Shown: positions 1 to 11,278 of the stretch, one piece after another
How positions within the stretch are numbered: position 1 is the stretch's first letter
Layout: each line of letters opens with the position of its first letter
Origin: Branchiostoma floridae
Lineage: Eukaryota; Chordata; Leptocardii; Amphioxiformes; Branchiostomatidae
Assembly: GCF_000003815.2 (NCBI RefSeq)
Contig: NC_049982.1
Location: 21,179,699 to 21,243,698 of the forward strand
Direction: 5' to 3'
Length of the DNA: 64,000 nucleotides
Position numbers and translations under genes: made by a program
The notes under the pieces: model-generated
What the model saw: only the letters and a program-made list of their open reading frames with translations
Told to the model about the DNA's origin: nothing
The model's database searches: none

Positions 1-834
1 ATGCCCATCTATCAACATTCGTTACGGCTCCATTCTTTCTTAATTTATTAATAAGAAAACAGTGGAAGGTCAAAATGCCAATTTAGCCAACCGAGATACC
101 TTAAACAGTGGGCAACATCGTTTTGCTGTGGCTATCTTACATTCAAACCTCCATGAAAGTTTCATGACTTTAATCGTACCATTAACCAATAGTGGGCTAC
201 ATCAATCAACATTGGATGGCATCACTGACATGATCATTCTTTAATGTGCGATCCAGAACTGATCGTGGGTTACATTGTATTAACAAGTTACAAGTGGGTG
301 ACGTTCATCCAACAGTGGGTGTGATTTCATACAACAGGGATTTCCAAGAGTGGGTGGCATGTACCTACCTGAGGGTGGCATCATCTTACAGCAGTCACTT
401 GTACTGTAACTCTTTGTTTATTTGCGGGAACTTAATTCTAGCCAAACTATTTCACAGCTAGAATTTCATCATTGCAATTATTTGATCAATGTGAGGCCAG
501 CTAAAATGAAGAATGTTCTTGCCACTGAAATTAAATGCCATGAGCTAGTGTTTAACCCCCATCCGCTAATATTGCCAAATGCAATATGAAATGGACTTAT
601 CGTTACTGTAACAGTATCTGTCAGCAGATGACATCATAATCTGGTAACCACTCTGACGGTTGGCCTAGGCATTTTACTAGCCCCAATCCTATCTAATGTA
701 TAGACATCTTCTATCCAGCCAGTCTTTCTGATACAGTGCCATAGAGGAGCAAAGTAATTGAAGCCATCACTGTAAAAGATTCTCTGGTTTGCAGTAATAG
801 TCCTGATTATGAGTGGCCGACAATACTCTCAGCA
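1..834. other. non-genic stretch with degenerate GTGGG-containing repeats
   Basis: I see no gene here. Between about 105 and 370 the motif AGTGGG(T/C) recurs irregularly (for example near 108, 191, 293, 315 and 349), which looks like a decayed short tandem repeat and explains the two small open frames. Nothing else is recognisable. Confidence 0.4.
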
Positions 835-939
835 TAGCTGGGGCAACGATTGCAAGGAGAAAGTCGTAATTTAGCATTATTTTCGCAGAGAAAATAATGC
901 AAAATTACGATTTTCTCCTTGCGATCGTTGCCCCAGCTA
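835..939. mobile_element. 105-bp foldback MITE with 9-bp target duplication
   Basis: The two halves are near-perfect reverse complements, starting TAGCTGGGGCAACG and ending with its complement, around a loop of a few bases near 885. The element is flanked by the direct repeat CTCTCAGCA at 826-834 and 940-948. A 9-bp target duplication with a full-length foldback fits a Mutator-like (MULE) non-autonomous element. No coding capacity. Confidence 0.8.
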
Positions 940-1350
940 CTCTCAGCACTGTTAAGAGATACATTGTGTACAGGAGAGTTCTTGATGGTATGGTTATACT
1001 TAATAGTAATGTTTTACATAACGTTTATACAAATCATACAAATATTTATGCAATAGTGGGTAAACAGTCCAGATGATTTGAGGAATATGATTTGTTGATA
1101 TCCAGATTGCTGTGGCCTCACGAAGCTTTCCAACAAATCATCTTCCGGGAGGGACTAAAACGGGGGTCCCGTGCTCGAGGAGGTGCCTCGACCACGTTAA
1201 ACAGCCTCATTACCCACACTTTGGGTACCTACTGGCTGCAAAATACACCCGATATTATTATTATCATTATTATTATGACGGTCATGTCTGAGACATCTTG
1301 TGTCATGCAGGTCACCATGTCGTCTGCATAAAATTATGTGCAGGCATGCG

Positions 1351-2639
1351 GGTTGGCGGAAACGGCTGCCCGGTCGGTCGGCGGAAACCCCTGCCCGGTC
1401 CGGTTGGCTTTGGGGTTTTGAGTATTGCATACAGCAGAGTAAGGTATCTAATGCAGCTGCGCCTTCTTGCAGCAGAAGGCATTGTAATCTCAATATTAAA
1501 CATACACTCATCGTAGAATAAACGTATACAAAACCTTGTCGAAATTTTGGACGTGGTTTTGGTTGGAAAACAGCTGGTAGTACTAGTATTCTGTATCTAA
1601 ATTACGACTAGGGTAATCGTGTACATGCTGTAAATCAGATCGTAATTAAGGCCGTATTTACGGGGCGCTATCACATGGAGAGCGGTCGGTAATATTAAGA
1701 AAATGCATCTTTTTAATACAGTGTAGACGGAATATTAATTAGAACATAATTGATTATTAATAAAACAGCCTGAAACTGCAATTCTTTGATTGATCAGTCA
1801 ATACTATTTTCTCACATGTCGGAAATGAAGAAACCCACAGATAATAAAGATTTAACCAAGGATTTAACAAATGTGTTCGTGGCAGTAAAAGTCAGCATAA
1901 TCTCATCCAGTCTCAGATCGGCAGAGCGACTAGAGCCCAAATAACATCGCGATAAACAACTTGGCCATGGTCGGCTCGAGAAAATTTTTTAATTAGCAAT
2001 TAATCTTCAACACTCATACACTCAGACTCATACTCTGATCAATGCCCACATTTTATTTGTCTAATCTATTCCAAAGAGCAAGTAATGATAAAGTTTACTA
2101 CTGTCCCCTATTAGAAGCGCCTCACACATATCCACGTGTCTACACACGCTGCGTATTTCGGGGTCAACGACCTACTGTGCGCCGCATGGAATGTCGATAA
2201 CTTCCAATGAATTACACAATCCAATCAATCCAACCTACATTTTTCTTATTTCAGAGTATATGAATATAAAACTAGTGTTGGGGATAACATTTTCGCAAAA
2301 AAATCAAGGCGTTAATCAGTTCTTCCGGAGAGGACACGCGGCTCATTATCGACCTCATGATAAGCGTTAATGAGCTGGCATCACCGAAATCTGGTATAAG
2401 ATCGTAAACGTGTATAAGATCGAAATTACGCTGCTATTTCGGTAAGTACGGTAGTGTTTACGATATTAATGCTACTGTTCAACGTAGGGTCAGACTACAC
2501 GAGAAATGCACCTAAATTAATGTTGCGACAGCAAGCCATGTTGCTTACATTTGGTACACTCGAAACCCCCAAAACCAGCCTCCGGACCGGACCGGGCAGC
2601 GGTTTCCGCCGACCGACCGGGCAGCCGTTTCCGCCAACC
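1351..2639. mobile_element. 1.3-kb element with ~75-bp GC-rich terminal inverted repeats
   Basis: The segment beginning GGTTGGCGGAAACGGCTGCC at 1351-1425 reappears inverted at about 2559-2639. Each arm contains two copies of a GGCGGAAAC..CTGCCCGGTC unit. GCATGC occurs just outside both ends but is not a convincing target duplication. No transposase frame is visible inside, so this is a non-autonomous element or an inverted duplication of a GC-rich repeat. The superfamily is not assigned. Confidence 0.6.
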
Positions 2640-3040
2640 CTGCAGCATGCAGCAGTCTGAACATAAACATGTCGAATTTACCCTTGTCTTCTTCGTCTTC
2701 TTCATTTCGACAACATCTTATAAGTAAGATTTTTTCGTTAGTCATAACTAACTAACTAGCGTCACAGCTGAAGTGTTTTATCCCCTGATATCAGTTAATT
2801 CTACTAATTTTGATACGAGAAAACAGATTTCCCCTCCCCCTCATGCACGTCCCCACACAAGCACCTGTTTTTAAACACATCCCTCACTTCTAATACGTTT
2901 AACTGTTTTCAATCCTTATAATATGATCAGTAGCTATGTGCAGTAAACCTACCAAATTCAACGGAGAAGAATCTTCAACGGACATTATTTTTATGTTGAC
3001 AGAAACATCAGCACCAAGGTCCTTGTGAGGAGGTATTATA
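2640..3040. other. non-genic stretch
   Basis: AT-rich sequence between two repeat structures. I see no coding frame, RNA gene or clear repeat. Confidence 0.4.
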
Positions 3041-3386
3041 GCCTCCGTTTAACGGCGGCGCGCACACAATAAGCGCCACGCTACTATTGGTCAATCCCAT
3101 CGGTGAGGATAGTTTCGTCGACGGCAGTACAGCAGTTCCGCCATGCTGTTGGCTTACAATATCATAATTCAACATTTGAGCGCATAAAACACGGCCTTTT
3201 AGAGCATACTCATGCTATGTAAGCCCTTAAACAGGTAGGTCCTTTTCTATATGATTCTAAGAAACATAAGTAATCGGAATTGACCCGAGTTTATGGTTCA
3301 AAACAGTAACTTTGTTACGCATATTTATACCGGAAGCAAGTCGCTTCCTTGCCCCTAGTTAGTCCCTCATTCATCGGTTAAATTTT
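3041..3386 (+). repeat. left terminal inverted repeat arm of the 8.6-kb structure
   Basis: This arm pairs with 11279-11626. Near-identity includes a GGCGCGCACACAATAAGCGC block and the end next to the minisatellite (CTCATTCATCGGTTAAATTT). Confidence 0.8.
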
Positions 3387-3389
3387 AGC

Positions 3390-3617
3390 TCTCTAGAGAC
3401 CAGGTAACACACCTTACAGGTAATATTTGCGTGGCTCTTAGCTCTGAGGACCAGGTAACATACCTTACAGGTAATATTTGCGTGGCTCTTAGCTCTGGGG
3501 ACCAGGTGACACACCCTACAGGTAATATTTGTGTGGCTCTTAGCTCTGGGGACCAGGTAACACACCGTACAGGTAATATTTGTGTGGCTCTTAGCTCTGG
3601 GAACCTGGTTACCCACC
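3390..3617 (+). repeat. 51-bp minisatellite, left array (about 4.5 units)
   Basis: Copies of a unit containing GTGGCTCTTAGCTCTGGGGA and ACAGGTAATATTTG start at about 3431, 3482, 3533 and 3584, a spacing of exactly 51 bp. Because 51 is a multiple of 3, spurious open frames run through it on both strands. The array is interrupted at 3618 by a MITE, and degenerate units resume at 3954-4050. Confidence 0.85.
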
Positions 3618-3620
3618 TTA

Positions 3621-3950
3621 GGCCACACCAATTTAATTTCTTGGTTCACGGATTCGCTCGCTCCTATGTTTTTGGAAATAAAATAAAAAAATTCCACTCA
3701 GCAAATTTTCACCATTAATGAAACCATTCACCAGCTTTCTGGTGTAGCAAATTGGCCTTTATATTATAAGCTCCTTAAAGTGTGGATACAGGTGCTGTTA
3801 CTGTACAATAAGTGTTTTTGTACTTTTTTGGATTAGCCGTTACCTTTACCCCAACCATTTTACAATTTTTTTTTTAATTTTTATTTCGCCCTCTCGCTCC
3901 ATATTTTTTATGAAAAACTCCGTGAACCACGAAATTAAATTGGTGTGGCC
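3621..3950. mobile_element. 330-bp PIF/Harbinger-like MITE with TTA target duplication
   Basis: The terminal inverted repeat starts GGCCACACCAATTTAATTTC and is mirrored at the right end. TTA flanks both sides (3618-3620 and 3951-3953). The insertion splits a 51-bp minisatellite unit: joining the flanks with one TTA restores the CACC-TTA-CAGG context seen in neighbouring units, so the insertion site is well defined. No coding capacity. Confidence 0.85.
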
Positions 3951-4050
3951 TTACAGGTAATATTTTTGTGTCTATTAACTCTAGGGACTAGATAAGGCAC
4001 CTTACAGGTAATATCTTTGTGGCTTCTAGCTCTGGGTACCAGGGAACACA

Positions 4051-5520
4051 ATTCTGCATTCACAGTACATTCAAATAATTGTTTTGTTGCTTGTTTTCAC
4101 TGTACATGTTTAGCTGGAGGCACGTTCTGTAGCCAGATGCTTCTTATCAAATCTAAGGAGAGTAAGCTATTTTACATTTCTCTAGCAGCACAGACCCACT
4201 GGTCAGACCACTGGAACAAGATAGATGGCCAATACATGTTCTATATCTTGTCTTGCCTGTGTGATTAGAATTTTTGTACATTGTTTCAGATGGAGATTGT
4301 CACTAAGAAAATGAAGAGTCATCAGGGAAGGCTTGCCACAGACCCATACTGATGTAGACTTGAGTCAACCAGGCGAACTGAGTTGCATTTGCTTATGAGG
4401 TAACAAGGACACAGAAAACATATTCTTAACAAAAGATACACGAACTAAGATCTTGGAACAAAGTCAAGGATAGGTTCCACTTCTCGCTTCTTGCAGGTAT
4501 GAATGTATGGAAAGGATGGAGCTTATATTACATTGTTTGTCTAATTGCGTATTTAAAGTAACATAATTTTTCCTGTGCTATGTTGATATTAGAAGATATG
4601 GAACATATATTGTATGCAATTGAGGCTATTTATCTTTGTTGTATAATACCGTCTGCAACAATATGACATCCATCTTCATTCTTATTTAGATCACAATTTT
4701 TACAACTTCTTGGCTGCACAGGAGTCTGTAATGTGCACCTTTTAGTTTTTAGACATTGATTTTGTGTGAAGTATCTGGAGATTTGTGATGGATTTTCTAT
4801 GTCATGTTATATATTTATTATTTTGTGCACAATTCTCCTAGCCTAGGTCGTACTCTGTATGTTTGTAATTTGTTGCACATGACAATGACAATGTGAGACA
4901 TTTGGCTACTGTTATGTGAAATGATAATATCCAAAGTGTACATGTAAATATGTTCAGATTGACTTCTTTTCTGTTAGCAGTGGAAAAGGAAGGGTCCAAC
5001 GTATGATGTAATGAGTAGGTTCTTTGATGTTGAGAGGTGTTAATATTTTCCAACAGTGAACATGACAACATTGTTATGGTATTTGGTGACAATATTTAGT
5101 TTGAATAGCTCAATTCTTACATGATGTTTTTGTAAAAAAAACACGAAAGTTTTTGCAAAGAACTTAGAAGATGATACGAAATGTCTTTTGTCTCCCAAAG
5201 TTTTTTTATATTATATACATGTACTTTTGTGCAAATTGTGTCACAGAGCGAAGGAGATAGTGAATTAAGTATGTTTACATTACCTACTGGTGCACAATGA
5301 AGTTCTTATTAAAATGTGAACCTATACCGATTCATTAGACTATTGCTTCAAGTTTCTTTTGTGTTAAGTAATTTTATTTGATGCTTCTCGGATTTTTTCA
5401 GAAAAATATTGGGGTGGGCGGTCGAAAAAAAAAGGAAAATAAAACTTTGCAAAAAGTGTTGGGTGAACATATGAGGCTTTAACATAATACACAAAAAAGC
5501 AAGGTTAGTAATCAAGATTT
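4051..5520. other. non-genic stretch
   Basis: AT-rich sequence with short open frames only. No homology I recognise. It lies inside the 8.6-kb inverted-repeat structure. Confidence 0.4.
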
Positions 5521-5526
5521 CAGCGT

Positions 5527-6660
5527 TTCGTCTAAAAAATTATTCCGCACCCAATAAAGTTAGTTTGAAGAAAATCAGACATCGTTTCGCGAAAGCATTT
5601 TTTTATGCGAAAAAATGCTCTTTTTGCCTCAGAAGGGCAAATTAAGATTTTTTGACCAAATTGTTGCATATTTGATGTAAAAAAATTATTCCGCACCTAA
5701 TAAAGTTGGTTTGAACAAAATCGGACATTGTTTCGCGATATCAATTTTTTATGCGAAAAAATGCACTTTTTGCCTCAGAAGGGCAAATTGAGATTTTTTG
5801 ACCAAAAAATTGCATATTTGATGTCAAAAAATTATTCCGTGCCCAATAAAGTTGGTTTGAACAAAATCGGACATTGTTTCGCGATATCATTTTTTTATGC
5901 GAAAAAATGCCCTTTTTGCCTCAGAAGAGCAAATTGAGATTTTTTGACCAAAAAGTTGCATATTTGATGTGAAAAAATTATTCCGCACCCAATAAAGTTG
6001 GTTTGAACAAAATCGGACATTGTTTCGCGATATCATTTTTTTATGCGAAAAAATGCCCTTTTTGCCTCAGAAGAGCAAATTGAGATTTTTTGACCAAAAA
6101 GTTGCATATTTGATGTGAAAAAATTATTCCGCACCCAATAAAGTTGGTTTGAACAAAATCGGACATTGTTTCGCGATATCATTTTTTTATGCGAAAAAAT
6201 GCCCTTTTTGCCTCAGAAGAGCAAATTGAGATTTTTTGACCAAAAAGTTGCATATTTGATGTGAAAAAATTATTCCGCACCCAATAAAGTTGGTTTGAAC
6301 AAAATCGGACATTGTTTCGCGATATCATTTTTTTATGCGAAAAAATGCCCTTTTTGCCTCAGAAGAGCAAATTGAGATTTTTTGACTAAAAAGTTGCATA
6401 TTTGATGTCAAAAAATTATTCCGCACGCAATAAAGTTGGTTTGAACAAAATCGGACATTGTTTCGCGATATCATTTTTTTATGCGAAAAAATGCTCTTTT
6501 TGCCAAAGACGAGCAAATTGAGATTTTTTTACCAAAAAATTGCATATTTGATGTCAAAAAATCATTCCACACCCAATAAAGTTGGTTGAACAAAATTGGA
6601 TATCGTTTCGCGATATCTTTTTTTCTGCAAAAAAATGCTCTTTTTGCATCAGAAGAGCAA
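5527..6660 (+). repeat. 146-bp tandem satellite, about 8 units
   Basis: The landmark AAAGTTGGTTTGAACAAAAT (or a close variant) recurs at 5559, 5705, 5851, 5997, 6143, 6289, 6435 and 6581, always 146 bp apart. Units are rich in A/T tracts and include TTTCGCGATATCATTTTTTT. The central units are nearly identical and the outermost are more diverged, as expected from unequal exchange. Small open frames on both strands here are repeat artefacts. Confidence 0.92.
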
Positions 6661-6661
6661 A

Positions 6662-6935
6662 TCTGAGCGATCACTCAAGACCAGGGTCCTTGAGCACAGA
6701 CCCCCGAGTTCAACAACCTCAGAAGTTTCCCAACATATTCATATAGAATCGCCTGGTCATTCGGTCTCAAAGGACAAAGTTAAAATCTTGGACATAGAGC
6801 CTGACTATTTTGCTAGAGGGATCAAAAAAGCCATCTACATCAGAGCTTTACAACCATCCCTATTTAAAACAGAGACATAGCCTTCCTGCAACCTATGATC
6901 TGAGCTTGCTGAGTCACGCGTTCTATTCAGTATTT
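6662..6935 (+). pseudogene. Penelope-like element GIY-YIG endonuclease C-terminal remnant
   Basis: A frame from about 6662 to 6880 reads through an EHRPPSS motif, a QHIH..SPGHS motif, a KVKILD motif, and then FARGIKKAIYIR..QPSL. This is the C-terminal pattern of the GIY-YIG endonuclease domain of Penelope-like retroelements (a family pattern I know; no search was run). A frameshift near 6870 moves the expected RHSLP..YD tail into another frame. The upstream part, including the reverse transcriptase, is absent and the satellite abuts it directly. It is a dead fragment. Confidence 0.65.
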
Positions 6936-9290
6936 ACAGCAGTGGATTGTTCATCTCTTGACAAAGACTGGTGCTGTTCAGTCGAAAATTTGGATGAGGT
7001 CAATTTTTGTGTTGGATATTACAGTTAGAATAGTTCAATAATGACTGAACTACCAACGCAGATGAACTTTCAAATTAAAAGAAAAATGCAATTGTGCGTG
7101 ATGCGCTTCAAATTGACCTTGATTTACCCATGCGAAACATGGATGTCACGATGCGGCCACGCGGCGAGCGCGCAACTTTAACATGTTTGTTTTTCACCTT
7201 GTTTTTTTTCTTCATATTTATCACACATATTCATGTGGACTTATGTAGCCTCTCTTTGAAATCCCAATTCGACATGAAACATTCGTTTCCAAGTAACTCT
7301 CAGTTAAGTTTTGGAGACTTGGCATCTATGATCACCTATTTCTCGCAACTTTACAGTAAATGTTGAAATTTCTACAAATATGAGAGGTACCACATAAAAA
7401 GGAACCAGTGATATCACTGAAAGGCCAGTGATGTCACTAAAAGGGTATGTTGTGTGTGGCTCTTATTGCATCTCTTGTAAAGCTTTATTTCGCTGCAGTG
7501 AAGCCACCATGAATAAATAGTGGTCTTTCGAAAAATACTTGTGCGGAACACTGAATCTTTTGAAGGAAAATTAATATCAAGTGTCGTTTATGTCTCTTCT
7601 ACAAAACAAAAACGGTTTCTCTCAAGTTTGGCTGGCATATCGATGTATATTATCATTATTGTTACATAGATGAATTAATTGGGGGTAATATTTACTTATT
7701 GATATAAAGTATCTCCAAGCACATCGACAGCAAGCGCCCAGGAAGGAAGTGGAAACGAAAGACTTGACCAAATGGAACATCACGATTAAATTTGGCACTC
7801 GTTCTGCTGATCACGATCATCATCATTGAACAGGCGGTTTTAGAACTCGTCAAAATACAATGACACACCGCGGCAGGGCAAATCCTGTAGTTCCGCCAGG
7901 ATATAGAATGTCGCCATTATATATAACTTGTATGTGTATTCATCAATGCGCACTATGAAGGCTATCTGACAAATGGAATATCAAGATACGTATTTTTGCC
8001 AATTGTGCAGATAACAATTCATGAATAGTGGGTTTTTAAACGTCGACAAATGACACCGATAAGCGCCACCTGCTGTACAGATATCGCATGAGCTGAATAA
8101 TGAAGAAAGATGAATCGCCTATATCTGCAATTAGATAGACGACAGAGCAAAACCGCTTAAAGTACATATAGATCAGTATATTAGCCTACCGTGGTGAAAA
8201 TTTCATTGACAGACACCGATTTTTCCTCGTTTCATGAAGTAAATCGCACTCCCGTCATGCGGGGTTCAAATCGGACTAAAATTGCCTAAGTGGAACATAG
8301 CGGTCGGAGTGCGCTCTCACGTTTTTGCCGACTCGTCAGTGGTTTTCATACCTCTCTTAGGGAACGACAGATTTCTACCAAATTTGGTCGGCATATACAT
8401 GAAAACCTACTTAGTCGCTGTATGAATTCTCATTTAATCATTTTGATTGGTTATTGAGTTTTGAGCTGTTGACGTTTGGAAAATAAAAGTCCAAAGTGGA
8501 CTTTTTAGCACAACTCACGGGTATACCGAGTGTAACCACTCACAAAGGAAAGTGCTGATATCGCCGAAATACCCTTAGCAGAGTTATATAAAAATTTGTG
8601 CCTATTTCAGGTTGGAAATCCCTAACCCGACATCATTTTGTAATGTCGGACTTTCCGGACTTTGGACTTTTGTGAGATCACAAAAACTGACGACTTCGAC
8701 AGATAAATGGACTCGGTATCTTTAAACAATTGCAAAATAACGAAAGAGTAACATTTCTAGCAACACAGATAGCTCAGTATATTAGCCAACCGTTGCCAAA
8801 GTATTAAGTGAAAAATACCACTCGCACTCGTTTGATAGGAAAACCTCGTTTGATAGGACTATTCGGCAAATGGGGGTTGGAACGCGAGTTCCGTGATCCG
8901 GACGTGAACGTTTAGAACTTCATCTCCCTCATTAATGTTATGAGAATCGGATTTCTTTCAAATTTGGCTGAAATATTTATAAATGCTTGCAAAGTCGCTG
9001 TGCCAATTGCTATGCTGAAATCATGGATCATTATCGTGTTACTTGTTACTGGGTAACTTTGTGATCAGTGGTCTCAAACACAAACCCACCTCCGCTGGTT
9101 TCCAAAACAGAGTGCCTACTAAGCCCTATTATTTTGGGTACATAATCCACACACATAAACGCGTACACTTTATTCATACACCTCCACATTATGCTGGATA
9201 CTACTACTACACTTGGGGTGGATATCGCTTCGTCGTACGTGCAACTGCGTGCTGTCTACGTACAAAACGTGGGCGATCCTTTGGGATCTG
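6936..9290. other. non-genic stretch with degenerate long-period repeats
   Basis: Similar blocks recur, such as TTTCTCTCAAGTTTGGCTGG near 7616 and its variants near 8371 and 8960, and CAGTATATTAGCC near 8175 and 8771. This suggests old duplications with a period of roughly 600-750 bp. No gene is recognised. Confidence 0.4.
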
Positions 9291-9292
9291 TA

Positions 9293-10538
9293 CGAGGAGT
9301 GATCAATATAAGTCCTTGGCCTCACCCAGAAATAATGATGAAAGTTATTTGCAAGTTCTTGCCCGAGGGCTAATTGAAACATGAAACATACAGAAAATAT
9401 AGTAAACATGCATAAAATAACATAAAAACACTTTGGTATAGATAACAATGGTGACAAGTCTAGAAAAGTGACTATTCTATCAATGATATGGACTGCTGAG
9501 AGCTACAATCTACGCATTTGGGGTTTGATTTCTTTTCAGTGGAAGACGAAGTACCCCACCCTTTTCTATAATGAGTGGGTTATGTGACGTTAACAGCGTT
9601 ATAGTTTTGTTTTCGTCAGTAAGCGTTTGGAAATTTTTGTGTTCTGCATGCCTCTTCAAATAACTCCTTTCTTTCCTGGTCATTAGAGAGGCAGTTAGAA
9701 ATAAAATGTATTTCGTCTTCCACCGGTTTTGCAATACAATGGTTACATGCTCTTTCGTCCACAGGTAGCTTTTTGTACCGCCCTTTCTCAATTTCAAGGG
9801 GGTGGGCGCTAATTCTAAGTTTCCCCCTTGTCGATCTGACCACGAATTTATCTAGTAACGTTAAATAAGTTATCATTGAGTATCCCTTCTTTTATAGTTT
9901 CTTAAAAATCTTAACTTACCATTACCTGTAGACAGTCTATGAGAAAATGTCTGGATATATATATCTTTCAACCCTTTTCTTAGCGATGTACATATATGCT
10001 TGTTGTCTAACCATGAATCCATAGAGTTCCATAAAAAAAAGCAACCAGTATTGTCTAGAATTTCCTTTACGTGTAATAAGCACAACTCATATTTCGAAGC
10101 ATAGATGTTAAGTATTAAGTCTTCATGAATGTGCACCGAAATTCAAATTATTGTGATCATTACTTTTTGTAACGTTAGGTAAGGTAGATGGGGAAAACGT
10201 GGACAATTATGCTGCGACCTGAGGTGTGCGGGTCAACTTGCGCTGCTGGAAGTTTGACACCCACTTCTTTCATCATGATCAAACATTTTGACAATGTCTT
10301 TTGTTAATGACAAAGACTTATGGCATAGGGAACTCGACCCACGCGTCTGATCACAATTCATCCTTGTTTTTCTCGCCACTTACCTTCTGATTTGCAAAAA
10401 AAAACGAATGCCTGGAAAGTAATGACTGCAATGGTTTGAAATTTGGAGGATATTGATAGAAGACTTGATACTACGAAGCTGTGACTCAAAATTTGAGTTG
10501 TGCTTATTATTTCTGGATGAGGCCAAGGACAGAGATCG
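9293..10538. mobile_element. mariner-like MITE interrupted by a LINE-type fragment
   Basis: TA dinucleotides at 9291-9292 and 10539-10540 bound inverted ends that share a CCTTGGCCTCA(C/T)CCAGAAATAAT block. The right-hand ~420 bp match a second, uninterrupted copy at 47596-48110, including a TGAGGTGTGCGGGTCAAC stretch. Compared with that copy, this one carries about 730 extra bp (roughly 9340-10100), which coincide with the retrotransposon fragment. Confidence 0.65.
9616..10136 (-). pseudogene. non-LTR retrotransposon-like ORF2 C-terminal fragment, frameshifted
   Basis: On the minus strand two adjacent frames (10136-9873, then 9876-9616) read as one protein piece: an N-part with LHVKEILDNTG..FLWNS and GKLRFLRNYK, then a C-part with LRISAHPLEIEKGRYKKLP followed by a zinc-knuckle-like C..C..H..C cluster (ACNHC..EDEIHFISNC). 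This order is typical of the C-terminal end of LINE-type polyproteins found widely in invertebrates. The frame break and missing upstream domains mark it as a pseudogene. Confidence 0.65.
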
Positions 10539-10610
10539 TACGTACAACGCACTTACCACTTGAGCCACCAACGATGCACCCAACCGCTCACGGCCAGGCG
10601 TGGCATGGCC

Positions 10611-11275
10611 TCTCTGCTCTCAGAGCTAAGCGCCACGCAAATATTACCTGTATGGTGTGTTACCTGGTCCCCAGAGCTAAGCGCCACACAAATTTTACCT
10701 GTACGGTGTGTTACCGGGTCCCAGAGCTAAGCGCCACGCAAATATTCCCTGTATGGTGTGTTACCTGGTCCCCAGAGCTAAGAGCCACGCAAATATTACC
10801 TGTAGGGTGTGTTACCTGGTCCCCAGAGCTAAGCGCCACGCAAATATTCCCTGTATGGTGTGTTACCTGGTCCCCAGAGCTAAGAGCCACGCAAATATTA
10901 CCTGTACGGTGTGTTACCTGGTCCCCAGAGCTAAGCGCCACGCAAATATTACCTGTAGGGTGTGTCACCTGGTCCCCAGAGCTAAGCGCCACGCAAATAT
11001 TACCTGTAGGGTGTGTTACCTGGTCCCCAGAGCTAAGCGCCACGCAAATATTACCTGTACGGTGTGTTACCTGGTCCCCAGAGCTAAGCGCCACGCAAAT
11101 ATTACCTGTAGGGTGTGTCACCTGGTCCCCAGAGCTAAGCGCCACGCAAATATTACCTGTACGGCGTGTTACCTGGTCCCGAGAGCTAAGAGCCACGCAA
11201 ATATTACCTGTATGGTGTGTTACCTGGTCCCCAGAGCTAAGAGCCACGCAAATATTACCTGTATGGTGTGTTATA
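10611..11275 (-). repeat. 51-bp minisatellite, right array (about 13 units)
   Basis: This is the same unit as the array at 3390, in reverse orientation. Landmark CAAATATTACCTGT with GAGCTAAG(C/A)GCCACG repeats every 51 bp. Units differ at a few fixed positions (for example a GTACGG, GTAGGG or GTATGG variant), so the array could be typed by variant order. It accounts for the 190- to 268-codon open frames across 10481-11287 on both strands; these encode a 17-residue repeat and are not genes. Confidence 0.9.
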
Positions 11276-11278
11276 CGT

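Noticed and set aside
5728-6674. Lys-rich open frames on both strands
   Set aside because: These are units of the 146-bp satellite read in different frames.
10611-11275. CRISPR-like regular array
   Set aside because: Direct tandem repeats without unique spacers, in an animal genome.
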